From assembly GCA_036936605.1 (NCBI GenBank), contig JAUPFV010000001.1, positions 344,607,081-344,671,080 of the forward strand: 64,000 nucleotides of DNA. The letters run 5' to 3'. The notes under the pieces were generated by a model, which saw nothing but the letters and a program-made list of their open reading frames with translations, was not told the DNA's origin and did not search any database. A program made the translations under genes and the position numbers. The first letter of the stretch is position 1; each line of letters begins with the position of its first letter. The stretch comes from Limnanthes douglasii subsp. nivea. Its lineage: Eukaryota > Streptophyta > Magnoliopsida > Brassicales > Limnanthaceae. This document shows, piece after piece, positions 23,815-34,559 of the stretch.

Positions 23815-25060
23815 AATCGCAATCTATGAACACTAAGCTATCAGAGTTATGGTAACATGAAAAGAACAAACAATGTAGCTCTAATGTGTAAGATGTAAAC
23901 ATAGATAACAAGGTTGAATGGAGTGGACATTAGAGTATAACAGCATAGGTAGCAATGTATACACGAGTACACAACAGAACGTTAACAAATGTAAGTAAAG
24001 ATGTTAAATACGAAACAAAAAACATATTTTGATGTATCTGTCAGATGCAAAATCCAGAAACTATCAATGTTGAATATAGTAGATATCAGAGGGTAGCATC
24101 AGAGATAGCAATGTATACATGGATAGATATCAGAGTATGTAACAAACATATATGGAACTTGTGATTTCTATAAGGGTACAAAACATAAGTCGAGATACAA
24201 GAAGTGCTTATCTTTGAGATGAATCAGGCATGAATGATTTTAAGTACACCTATAACAAATGTAAGTAAAATATCAGATGGATCCAAACCAAAACAGAAAA
24301 CATATCTTGATGTATCTGTCGGATGCAAAATCCAGAAACTATCAATGTTTAATATAGTGGATATCAGAGGGTTGCAGCATAAATACCAATGTATACATGG
24401 ATAGATATCAGAGTCTGTAACAAACAGATATGGACCGTGTCAATTCTTTTAGGGGACAAAACATATGTCGAGATACAAGAATTGCTTATCTCTGAGATGA
24501 ATCAGGCATGAATGATTTTGAGTACATCTATAACAAATGTAAGTAAAATATCAGATGGATGTAAACCAAAAAAGAAAAGACATCTTGATGTATCTGTTAG
24601 ATGCAAAACCCAGAAACTATCAACGTTGAATAGAGTGGATATCAGATGGTAGGAGCATAGATAGCAATGTATACAGGGATAGATATCAGAGTATGTAACG
24701 AACAGATATGGTACGTGCCAATTCTATAAGGGTACAAAACATAAGTGGAGATACAAAAACATATTCATCTTTGAGATGAATATGGCATGGAAGATTTGAA
24801 GTACATGTATAACAAATGTAAGTAAAGCATCAGATGGATGTGTACCGAAACAAAAAACATACTTTGATGTATCTGTTAGATGCAATAGCCAGAATCTATC
24901 AATGTTGAATAGAGTATCTATCAGAGTATAACCTCAAAGATAGCAATGTATACTTGAATAGATATCATAGTCAGAAAGAAACAGACATGGAACATGTAAA
25001 TGTTAAAAGTGTACGAAACATAAGTCGAAAGATAAGGAGTGCTTATCTTTGATATGTAAA
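23815..25060 (+). repeat. Central 279-bp tandem array of the MULE, about 4.5 copies
   Basis: The word GAA(A/T)CTATCAA(T/C)GTT begins units at 24057, 24336, 24614 and 24893, a spacing of 278-279 bp. Each unit holds GATATCAGAG, ATAGCAATGTATACA, GAGATACAA, ATGAATCAGGCATGAATGA and TGATGTATCTGT. A partial, more diverged unit with AATCGCAATCTATGAACACT lies at the left edge. The array sits between the converging 3' ends of the acidic ORF and the transposase gene. Confidence 0.92.
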
Positions 25061-25088
25061 ATGTTACAAAAAAGTAGGTAAATAATGT

Positions 25089-27470
25089 TTAGAACGGAGC
25101 ATCACATGACCGCCTATTATGCCCCGATTTGAAACATCGACCACAACGGGACTGGCTGCTGGAAACTTCGCCTCTTGATGGAATACGCTTCTTCCTCGGA
25201 CGACCGGGTCGTCTTTTAACGTTAGGGGGCAGCACCAAGGGCTCTCCATCACAATCTGCGCTACTGGATTCACCAAACTCTGCTATAGCCCGTATGTTAA
25301 ATGAATAGCTGGACAAGTAATTTTGGGTGGTGAAAAATGGCTCAACCAACGTCATAGGATCCTCGTTTATAGATGCAATTGCAGCCAGCGCATGAGCGCA
25401 CGGGAAACATTCTTGCTGCCAAGAGCCGCATGTGCATTTGAAATCCAGTATGTTGACCACCATGACTGGGTCCGATAAAACCTCAAAATAAGCGGCAAAA
25501 GACTTGCGAACTAACCATGTCTGACTGGATTGTACATTCTCTTTGAACATCTTGTCAAACTCGGGGCACAAATGTGTGTTCCAACTTTGGCCTTCTCCTA
25601 AACGTCGAGACATTTTAGTCATCAAGAGAGCTCTAATCTGGTCGATTAATTCGACTATAGGCAGATGACACAACTTTTTAATCTGGCCATTGAACGACTC
25701 AACAGCGGTTGATGCCATCGCCCCATACCGTTTGCCTTTGACATATGCCTGAGCCCATTTTTCTGGGGCCAGATTTCTTACAAAGTTTTCAATACGCTTA
25801 CCGTCTTGTCGCAAAAACTGACCATAACGTTCATTAAAAAGATCCACCGTAGGGGCATAAGCACAGCTCTTAAACATCACTAGCATATCTTGTTTGTAGA
25901 CTCTGTTAGTGTGTTCAAGAGCTTTATTCAAGTTCTGGATAAGATGGAAGATGCAATAAGCGTGGTAGTCAGTAGGATAAAGAGTTGCGACAGCGCTAAT
26001 AATACCAGCTTGGCGGTCTGAAATGAAAGTTATTTGGCGCCCTAACAGATGAGGTTTTAAATTTTCCAAAAACCAAAACCAGTTGTCCGAGTCTTCACTA
26101 CCAAATATACCAAAAGCTACGGGGAAAAGACCTGCGGTGGAAAATATGTATGTTAAAAACAGAACTACAGTAACAGAACGATGTTGAGGTCGACTGTGTA
26201 ATAGTAAACAAAGAACAGTCCATGTAACCTAATCTATCAGACAGAGTCTCCCAAGCTAGCAATCAGTAATAACTAAAATACCAGAGTATGTAATCCAAAC
26301 TATCAGACAGTTTTATTAAATCGCAAACTATGCAAACATATGTATCAGAATAAATGTATATTGAAACATGTACTGACCGTTGTTTCCATCTTTTGCCACT
26401 GCTGAAAGCAACACGCCACCATGCTTCCCTGTTAGGTGCGTTCCGTCAACGTACAGTAGAGGGCGGCACGAATAGAAACCCTGAAGACACGCCCCAAACG
26501 CTATAAAACAGCGACGGAAAACATTGTTGGGAGCCAAATCCAGATGACAGTCCGTAGTGATGTCACGACTCTTTAGCCTCTTGAAGTATGGTTTTAGCAA
26601 TCCGAAAGAGGTATTGCTATCTCCAAATACAACGCGACGGGCCTTCTCCAACGCATTCCAAGATAGACGATATGAAACGTCTAAACCGTAGTCTTGCTTG
26701 ATGGTGGACTGTATAGTCTTAGCTGTTAAAGAATGGTTGTTCCGTAGAGAATCGTGAATTTCATCAGCAATCAAATCGGACGACAGATGCCTACTTTTCT
26801 TCTTTGTGAATACGGGACTGCACGTGTGGGTACTGAAAAATCTTTTAATTGTCATCAAACCGGTCTTAGAATCGACAGAAGCGTAAAGCCTCCATTTGCA
26901 GCCATCCGAATCTTTGTTTACACAATAAACGGTGATCTTGTTAAAAGTATTGTGCATGTACCTAAACGCAAAACCGTTCTCTAATGCATAACGGGATAAG
27001 GATAACCGCAGACCTTGAGCACCGTCATGAAATGACTGTCCAACACCGATGATAGCTTCTGCCCATCCCGCTGTAGCTAGATGTCTTTTTTTGGGGGTTG
27101 TAATGGCCAAACAGGTACTGCTTTCACCGCTGGTTCGTTGCATGTGAGAGGATTCTTCGAACAGTTGAACGGGTTGTTTACGTTTTATGGCGGAGCCTTT
27201 ATCAGCGACATGTTCTTCGATAAGAAATGACACACTCTTCAAACGCTCAACATCGAGGTAACATTCTAAGCCAATGAAATCGGTCTCCTTATTAAAAATA
27301 CAATTATTCTGAGCACCGCAAGAGTAAGTAATGCTGTAGTTTCCTCTAACAAGCCCTTGCCATGTTTGCTCAACGTACTGTTGGAATGACTCGAAGTTTT
27401 CAAATTCGGACAGCGGAACAATACCTGTTTCCGTACCAAATTTGAAAATGCACACTCTTGGTTTAGACAT
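25089..27470 (-). CDS. MuDR-type MULE transposase, 2 exons, 711 aa, intact
   Basis: Exons 27470-26378 and 26131-25089, with a GT..AG intron of 246 bp that splits a Gly codon. I chose the Met at 27470 (MSKPRVCIFKFGTETG) rather than the one 19 codons upstream because it begins the conserved part. Residues about 150-270 hold the MuDR N-terminal DNA-binding region (FRYMHNTFNKITVYC, CKWRLYAS, FFSTHTC). The MULE catalytic domain has Asp342 (LLYVDGTHL), Asp403 (FISDRQAGI) and Glu509 (STAVESFNG), the complete DDE triad. A SWIM zinc finger follows (Cys597, Cys599, Cys609, His611), then an AT-hook-like RRPGRPRKKR and a C-terminal CCHC knuckle (Cys694, Cys697, His702, Cys707). No stop or frameshift is seen. 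It should cut and rejoin the element's own ends. Confidence 0.95.
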
Positions 27471-27537
27471 TGTGTACCCTGAATTATAGGAGTTTTGGTT
27501 TGTTTGTTTAACGTTGGTGTAGAACAACTGAATGTCT

Positions 27538-27960
27538 TACTGATATTATAACATATATAGCAATATCCTGTAACTAACATATCAGCGTATATGCATCGTG
27601 GTCTATTTTCAACACAAATAGCAAACTGTCATACCTAAACTATCAGGGTATATGGACTATTGGTCTGGTTTCCAACACATATATCAACCTATTATAGCTA
27701 ACATATAAGGGTGTATGCAGCAAGAGGAAATGGTTTGAAACATATAGCAATATCACGTACCTAAACTATAAGGGTATATGGAGTCATGGTCTATTTATCA
27801 ACACATATAGCAACATGTCATAACTAAGATATCAGGGTGTATGCTGTCAGGTTTAATCTACAAACACATCTAACCTAGCAGGGTCTATGCAGTGATCTAG
27901 CAACATCAAGCATACAATTGCAGGCGACAAATCGCAAAGTGTAACCATATAAATATCAGG
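27538..27960. repeat. Tandem repeats upstream of the transposase start, about 70-80 bp
   Basis: Five or so diverged units: AACATATCAGGGTATATG, a GGTCTATTTTCAACACA-like block, then TATAGCAA and CTAACTATCAGGG. They occupy the 5' flank of the transposase gene and repeat the TATCAGGG and ATAGCAA words seen elsewhere in the element. They may be promoter repeats or transposase-binding sites. Confidence 0.75.
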
Positions 27961-28204
27961 GTTCAAAACAGAGGTGGAAAAATGAAATTACTCACCGGAA
28001 TGTGATCAGAGCTGGTTTGGATGCTTTGAATTGAGCAGAAGCAGATGGTAATAAGTTTCCTGCAATTAACGTACATTATATGAGAGTCTAGAATCGATTT
28101 CGAAAATGGAAAACGATTTTGAAACTAAAAACTCAGCTCTGTTACTGACCTGAAAGATGTACCGTTTTTGGCTACGATTTCGAAACTTAAATCAGTTGTT
28201 ATGA

Positions 28205-28310
28205 GGCTGAGATACGGTGGTCTAGGAGGCTGAGATACGGTGCAAAATCGGAGCTAGGAGGCTGAGACGGTGCAAAATCGGAGCTAGGAGACTCTGGATG
28301 AAACTGACGA
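28205..28310. repeat. Short right subterminal repeats of the MULE
   Basis: GGAGGCTGAGATACGGTG and GTGCAAAATCGGAGCTA occur two to three times in tandem (about 28205-28293). Confidence 0.75.
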
Positions 28311-28569
28311 CGTCAAACCAGAATTCTGAAACTCGCCGGTGATCGGAACAATCTGAAAAGGCGATTATATGGATCGTCGGTGGTTACGTAAGGTAAATGG
28401 TGGTCGCCGGAGGTGGTGTGATCAGCCGTGGTTTTTTGAAATGAAGAGACGTTTTTGAAAAATGGATTGTTTGTTAGGTTAGGAGAGAGGAGAGAGAAAG
28501 GGGGCTAATAAATTCAAAATTCAAAATTCAAAAGTAATTAAGAAGGTGCTGAAGCTAAAAGGGGCCCTT

Positions 28570-28744
28570 TTTTTTTCACAAATCAACCTTATATACTAGG
28601 TTGAGGGTAATCTTGGTATTAAAAAAAGAAAAGATATTAGAAGTGGATATGTTTAATGAGATGGGTATTAAGTGAGCATTAACCCATTTTTGGATACTAG
28701 GTTGTAATAGGTTTGGTTAAAAAGTACTTAGTGTGTCATTTCCC
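28570..28744 (-). repeat. MULE right terminal region (degenerate TIR)
   Basis: Its reverse complement pairs loosely with 16173-16325. The last base is followed by the target duplication TATATAATA (28745-28753). Confidence 0.65.
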
Positions 28745-28753
28745 TATATAATA

Positions 28754-29399
28754 TTGGTTTTTTTTATAATAAATTTACTATTTAATAACTTTTACTTCTA
28801 AATTTTTAAATTTTATATTGGGTTTCATTTAGTTACGTCTGTAATAAGATGCGGATATAAATTTGGGTCCTCAAATAGATTGGAAGTTTATGTGTATAAT
28901 AAGTTACCACTCTGGTCTCTCCAAAACACTCCATACATCATTTATTGCGTTTAAAAATATTCTCGTGTTTTTTCCTTTGCTAATTGACTCAGTAACTAGT
29001 ATATTTATAATTATGTCACTTATTAAGATTGGAATAATTAATTTCTTTTAATGGTTTATTAGTCTGACATTAGAATAACTTTTGGAATATCCAACTTATT
29101 TCTCGCGTCGAAGATTCAATATTCAATGTTGAAAATAAAAACTACCATGCAATTTTTGATATTTTTCCATTACTAACGGGCATAAATCATACTAAAACTT
29201 ATATTTCAAGTTTTTTTTAACGTGCATCTCTACTATCGTATATTTATATTTTACTCGTATAAAAGGTATTAAAACTAACTTTAGCTTAAATATGAATAAT
29301 TGGACAGATAATGAATAATGATAAAATATTTAAGATAATGATTAAATAAATAAATACGTAAAATTGGTAAAAGATTTTATAACGGTTTGCCGCGAAATC
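28754..29399. other. AT-rich spacer, no gene seen
   Basis: No coding, RNA or repeat signal beyond base composition. The retrotransposon target site lies at its right edge (29400-29404, GCGAT). Confidence 0.6.
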
Positions 29400-29404
29400 G
29401 CGAT

Positions 29405-29867
29405 TGATAAGGAAGAATAAAAGACAAGGAGAAAGAATAAAAGACAAGGAGAAAGTGTGAAGAATAAATATGACAGGAGAAAAACGCAAAGGAGAAACAT
29501 GATAGGAGGAAAGTGCAGAGAGTAAATTGTGTGAGGGTTAAATTGTAAAAGTTGTCTAAGAAATAGCCAGAATAAGAAGAAAATAAAGTGTAGGGACTAA
29601 AGATGTAATTAATGGGAATTAAAGTGTGTGGGGTCCGTAATTGTACTATAAAAGGACCACACACGCTTCACAAATCCAGAGATGAATAATATAATATACC
29701 TTCTCTCTTTACTTAACCTAAGAGTTCTTACTTTCTCTCTCTAAAAACCTGCAACCAAACAAATTAGATCTATTCATATTGACACTAAGAGATTTTCATA
29801 TCACAGAATCATCACTAAGAAATCCTCGTATTGCAAAAACACCCCTGGACTTTTTTAGAACTCTTCG
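29405..29867 (+). repeat. 5' LTR
   Basis: 463 bp, with the TATA box TATAAAAGG at 29647-29655. It is longer than the 3' LTR because a 19-bp segment (AGAATAAAAGACAAGGAGA) is duplicated at its start. The terminal base is G where the 3' LTR has A. Confidence 0.93.
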
Positions 29868-29868
29868 G

Positions 29869-29886
29869 TGGCGCCGTCTGTGGGAA
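29869..29886 (+). promoter_or_regulatory. Primer binding site
   Basis: TGGCGCCGTCTGTGGGAA, one base after the LTR, starting with the TGG complementary to a tRNA CCA end. I cannot fix the tRNA species by eye. Confidence 0.8.
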
Positions 29887-29945
29887 GCGAAGATCGCTCT
29901 GACGGCAATCGCTTCCTGGAAATAATTCATGTTCCGAGGAGAACT

Positions 29946-31490
29946 ATGGAAGAACAAGGGGACGATTTGGTTAACAATTGCGAGGAGAACCTGGTAGGCG
30001 ATGACTACCGAAACGATATGGAACACGAGGGACTAGGGGGCCAGCGAGTTGGAAACGCTTTCGACGACTCAGATCTGTTGGCTCGAAGAAATGAATTACT
30101 GCTAGAGATCGAAAGATTGAAAGCAGAAAAGGAAACCGTACAGGAGAATCTTCGATCCGAGATAAGAAGGGAGGCAGTGATTGAAAAAGAGGAGCGCAAA
30201 ACTGAATTTCGTCCCAAAAATAGGGACGACAGATACCGGGGAAGCGAGCGGCGATCGCCGAGGAGAAGAGAGAGATGACGTTCGAATTCGGCTGACTCAA
30301 GTGATTACTCTTAATACAGCTCCTCGGAAGAGAGAGGAGATGTTCGAATTCGGCTGACTCAAGTGATTACTCTCAATACACCTCCTCGGAGTCGTCCCCT
30401 CTGAAATACCACAGAAAGAAACAACGTGATCGCATGCACACCGATTTCCAAAGATGGAGAAGCTCGGAGAGGAAATCTTCGAGGGAAAAGAGTCACCATG
30501 CCCGAGGTGGCGATCGGTCTCATGGACATGAAAGTATCCTGATAGGAAAGAGGACATGGGCCCGCGGAATTCGGAGTGGCAGCACCAATACACTCTACCT
30601 TCTGAGGAGGGGTTTTACTTTTCGAACAATGACAATTTACGATCCAATATTTTTCGCACGGGTCACAATTGGAGAGCCTCTCCTCTGTCCCCGGAAATTT
30701 TAGTGGGAAACCTTCCAAAGCACTTTGATATTTCAAAGCTAGAAAAATTCGATGGGACACATGGCCCGGACAATCACATCGAACAATTCAAAAAATTTAT
30801 GATTAATTTCGACGATGATGATAAGTTGTTGTGCAGAGCTTTTTCTCAAACTTTCAAGGGGTTAGCTTCTAAATGGTACAATAGGCTTCCGCAGGGCTCT
30901 ATAAAGAATTTTGATATGTTTTGGAACATCTTCAGACAACACTTCGTGGGGAGCAAGAAGTTCAGAGCTAACGGAGACACGATCATCAATTGTCGACAGA
31001 AAGTTGGGGAGAGCCTGAAGGATTACACTAATCGTTTTGTCAAAACGAAAAACAGACATGGAATATTGTAAAGATTCGGTGGTGCTTGCAGCTTTTAGGA
31101 TGGGCCTACTCCCCGGATTGTTGAAGGATACGGTGGCAGAGAGCCAAACAATGACCTTCGGAGCGTTATTAGATCAGGTTGAGAAGAGGATCTTGGTGGA
31201 AGAGACTCAGGCGTCGGAAAAAGGATCTAGGGACCAGTTGGACAAGAATCAATTTCAAAGATCCGAGTCGAGTAACCAGGGCCCTCGTTCTAATTTTCAG
31301 GCCAATTATACGAGTCAATATCCGCCGAGGCAGAAATCAAACCCACAATACTATGGCAACCAGCAAAATTACAATCAAGGAACGAGACCCATGTCAAATA
31401 AGTGGGTTCGACCCGACTATTTTGCGGAGTTAACTGAAAATGTTGCTGCAATATTCGACAAAGCGAAATCTACGGTACCGTTCAGGAAGC
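29946..31490 (+). pseudogene. gag (broken)
   Basis: The likely start is ATGGAAGAACAAGG at 29946. The first frame is rich in charged residues with a coiled-coil-like stretch (LARRNELLLEIERLKAEKET) and stops at 30278. A second frame (to 31071) carries the Retrotrans_gag core: FDGTHGPDNHIEQFKKFM, FKGLASKWYNRLPQGSI, FWNIFRQHFVGSKKF. A third frame from 31037 continues with FRMGLLPGLLKDTVAE. At least two frameshifts (between 30278 and 30556, and at 31037-31071) break it. It would form the virus-like particle if intact. Confidence 0.88.
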
Positions 31491-32479
31491 CTTTTCCCAT
31501 ACAGACTCCGAGGAAAAGTAGAAGCGTTAATAAGTACTGCAAGTATCATGAGGATATTGGGCACGATACCAAGGATTGCATAGCTTTGAAAAAAGAAGTG
31601 CAAGCCTTGGTCGAGAATGGAATGTTACTAGAGTTTGTCAAAAAGCACTCCCAGAAAAATGCCATGGTGAAAGATGTCCCGAAAAACACTGACACAACCA
31701 TGGTGATTTCCGAAGGGATTGATAACTTTGACATTGAACAAGAATATTTAGACCCCAAGGAGGGGCGGAACAACGTCAATATGGTGGAAGAGATTATTCC
31801 GAATGGAAGGGTGGATAGCCTCTGCGCTTTCTTCGATTCCTTGGCAATCTTCCGAGGAGACACTATTGCGGGAAATTCCAACAGCTCCCGCAAGAGGCAC
31901 ATGGTCAACCTGACTACCCAGATCGAAGCAGGAGTGTCAGTGCAAATGCACCAGTCGCCTTCCCCCATTATTTGTTTTGAAGACGATGATATGCGCAATA
32001 TCGCATGCCCCCACGAAGATGCGGTGGTGATCGCTGCGGGCATCGCTGGGGATCAAATTCAAAAAATACTTATCGATACAGGGAGTTCGGCGAATATATT
32101 GTTTATGAGCACTTACCGGAGAATTTCTGACCCACCAGTTATCCGAAGATCCGACAGGACTATAGTGGGCTTCACTGGCGCTACAGCAATGGTGGTAGGA
32201 GAATTTTAGTGTGTGGTCGAATTGGGCCGAGGGTCATTTAAGAAGGAGGTGGAAGTACTGTTTATTTTCGTTGACGCGCCGACATCGTATAACGCCATCC
32301 TGGGTTGCTATTGGTTGTCCCGGATGCATGATGTAATCTCCACAGTACATCAATGCTTAAAGTATGTGGTTGGAAATAATGTTGGGATAATCCGAAGTAG
32401 TCAGAAAATGGCCCGTGAATGTTATCAGATAACTTTGTCCTCAAAGGGAGGTCGGGGAGAATCGTCCGATCAAGCATAG
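31491..32479 (+). pseudogene. gag C-terminus and aspartic protease (one in-frame stop)
   Basis: YCKYHEDIGHDTKDCIALKK at about 31534-31593 is the Tat-type knuckle, with the usual following VENGMLLEFV. The protease motif is LIDTGSSANILF at about 32069-32104, with active-site Asp. An amber codon at 32207-32209 interrupts the frame, which otherwise continues to 32479 (VDAPTSYNAILGCYWL, a conserved protease end). A single C-to-T change of a Gln codon would explain it. Confidence 0.85.
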
Positions 32480-32559
32480 CGATTAAAGGGGCCTCCCTCT
32501 GAAATTATCCCATGTGATGATCCGAGGGAGACCCCCGGATTTTTAGTCCCAGAAGAGGA

Positions 32560-34020
32560 CTCTACGACTCATGAATTTGCGGGTGGCAAATCTCTGAGGA
32601 TTGGGGTCAACCTTTCTTTGGAGTTTAAACAAAGGTTAATTTCTTTTTTCTCTGACAGACTTGATATGTTTGCGTGGTGTGCACAGGACGTCACTGGAGT
32701 ACCGTCGGAAATCATGTGTCATAAGCTTGCAATACGACTTGATGTTCGACCTATTGTTCAGAAAAAGAGACCAGTCTCTCCGGAAAAGGCTACAACAATT
32801 CTTTTGGAGGTCGAACGGCTATTGAGCATAGGCCATATTCGCGAGTCGCATTATCCTGTGTGGGCATCAAATCCAGTGTTGGTACGTAAGAAGAATGGTA
32901 AGTGGAGGATGTGCGTTGATTTTACGGATTTAAACAAAGCCTGTCCCAAAGATCCATTCCAGTACCTCGCATCGACCAGTTAGTAGATTCGACCTCGGGT
33001 AACCGACTATTGTCATTCATGGACGCCTATTCAGGATACAACCAAATCCACTTAGATGCCAACGATGAAGAAAGCACTTCTTTTATTACCGGGAGAGGGT
33101 TATACTGCTATAAGGTTATGCCGTTCGGCTTAAAAGATGCAGGGGCAACTTATCAGCGCCTAGTCAATAAAACCTTTGAGGGGTAGTTTGGGCGGAACAT
33201 GGAGGCTTATATCGATGATATGTTAGTCAAAAGTACGCGGGACGAAGACCATTTCGCTGACCTGGAGGAGACGTTCCACAATTTACGCAAAGTCAACTTG
33301 AAACTCAATCCGGAGAAGTGCATTTTCGGGGTGAGGTCGGGCAAGTGTCTTGGTTACATGATCAACAAAAAAGGCATCGAGGCTGACCCAGAACAGATAA
33401 AAGCTCTGATTTCTATGACCCCCCCCCCCCCTCGAAATGTTAAAGAAGTCCAAGTTCTGACAGGAAGATTGGCCGCTCTGAATAGATTTATTTCTAGGTC
33501 TTCGGATAAGTGTGCACCTTTCTTCAAAGTGCTGCGAAACACGAAGCAGTTTTGTTGGACCGAGGAATGTTCGGCCGCTTTTCACCAAATCCAAAAGTAT
33601 CTGACGTCCCCTGAGGTCTTGTCTAAACCATTGGTAGGAGAGATATTAATTGTCTACTTAGCAGTATCAGGGTGTGCGGTTAGTGCCGTTTTACTCCGCG
33701 AAGATGAATCTCTCCTGAAGCCTATCTATTATGTCAGTAAGAGTTTGTTAGATGCGGAGAAGAGATATCTCAAGTTGGAGAAGGTAGCTTTGGCGTTGGT
33801 AACGGCAGCTCGAAAGATGAGACCTTACTTCCAGGCACACCCAATAATCGTTCAGACAGCTTTTCCCCTGAAGGGTTTGTTACAGAGGCCTGATATCTCT
33901 GGTCGGATGACCAAATGGTCAGCGGAACTAGGAGATTTCGAAATAGCATTTGAACCTCGAACAACGATAAAAGCCCAAGTTTTAGCTGATTTCTTGGTCG
34001 AATTCCATTCGGATAGAGAG
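32560..34020 (+). pseudogene. Reverse transcriptase and first RNase H (broken)
   Basis: The RT begins around RLDVRPIVQKKRPVSPEK and runs through NPVLVRKKNGKWRMCVDFTD. A frameshift near 32965 follows, then LLSFMDAYSGYNQI (33017-33058) and MPFGLKDAGATYQRLV. An amber codon lies at 33184-33186, and the catalytic AYIDDMLVKS is at 33205-33234. A run of 13 C at 33419-33431 encodes PPPP. The RNase H has KPIYYVSKSLLDAEKRY and YFQAHPIIVQT. The enzyme would copy element RNA into DNA, but the breaks prevent a full product. Confidence 0.88.
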
Positions 34021-34039
34021 GAAAGTGAAATCCATGACT

Positions 34040-34440
34040 ATGTTGACAAAACAGCATGGTTGGGAAAGACAGATGGGGGGTTGAACATTTCTGGAAGTGG
34101 GGCAGGTGTCCAATTGATTTCTCCGGAAGGGATAACTATGTTCCAAGCCATTCGGTTCGGTTTTAAGGCTACTAACAACGAAGCTGAGTATGAAGCTGCA
34201 TTAGCGGGTCTGCGTTTGGCCCAGATATGTGGGGCTACAAAGATTAAACTGGTCAGTGATTCACAATTGGTGATAAACCAAGCTTTGGGAGAGTCCGAAG
34301 CCAGAAAAGATAAGCTGATACAGTATTTGAAAGTATTGAAAGATTTAGCATCCGAGTTTGAAGAAGTCGAGTATGAGCATATTCGAAGGGAGTTAAATGT
34401 TGTCCCAAATTCTCTTGCCTCTGTTTCTCGGAGAGAAGGA
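34040..34440 (+). pseudogene. Second (archaeal-type) RNase H of the Tat lineage
   Basis: Reads GKTDGGLNISGSGAGVQLIS, then NNEAEYEAALAGLRLA and KLVSDSQLVINQ, ending RRELNVVPNSLASVS. The Asp, Glu and Asp of the active site are visible, but the last catalytic Asp (normally in AD.LA) is Asn here (PNSLA). An extra RNase H after the native one is diagnostic for Tat elements. This part is in the same open frame as the preceding RNase H (33199-34989). Confidence 0.85.
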
Positions 34441-34559
34441 TACCCTTGGGTCTTGAATCAGGAGCGCCCTTCGATATTGGTTGATGAGGAGCATACAACA
34501 AACGTTTGTGAGGAAAATAATGTGATTATGGATGATTGTAGGTCGGCCATCATCGACGT

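Larger units (their letters stand above)
16173..28744. mobile_element. Complete Mutator-like element (MULE) with transposase and Ulp1-like protease genes, 12.57 kb
   Basis: Bounded by perfect 9-bp direct repeats TATATAATA (16164-16172 and 28745-28753), the duplication length of Mutator elements. The termini are related but degenerate: left GAGAAAAGTACCCCTAAATA, right (minus strand) GGGAAATGACACACTAAGTA. Contents in order are a GC-rich subterminal repeat, a 10-exon Ulp1-type gene (plus), an acidic ORF (plus), a 279-bp tandem array, a two-exon MuDR-type transposase gene (minus), a second tandem zone and another subterminal repeat. Plant MULEs that carry a ULP-like gene are known (the Kaonashi/KI group); this matches that group in gene content. 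Both main genes are open from start to stop, so the element may be autonomous or only recently silenced. Confidence 0.95.

Noticed and set aside
33419..33431. Run of 13 C in reverse transcriptase as a frameshift
   Set aside because: The frame is the same on both sides (family motifs match before and after), so it only gives a PPPP stretch.
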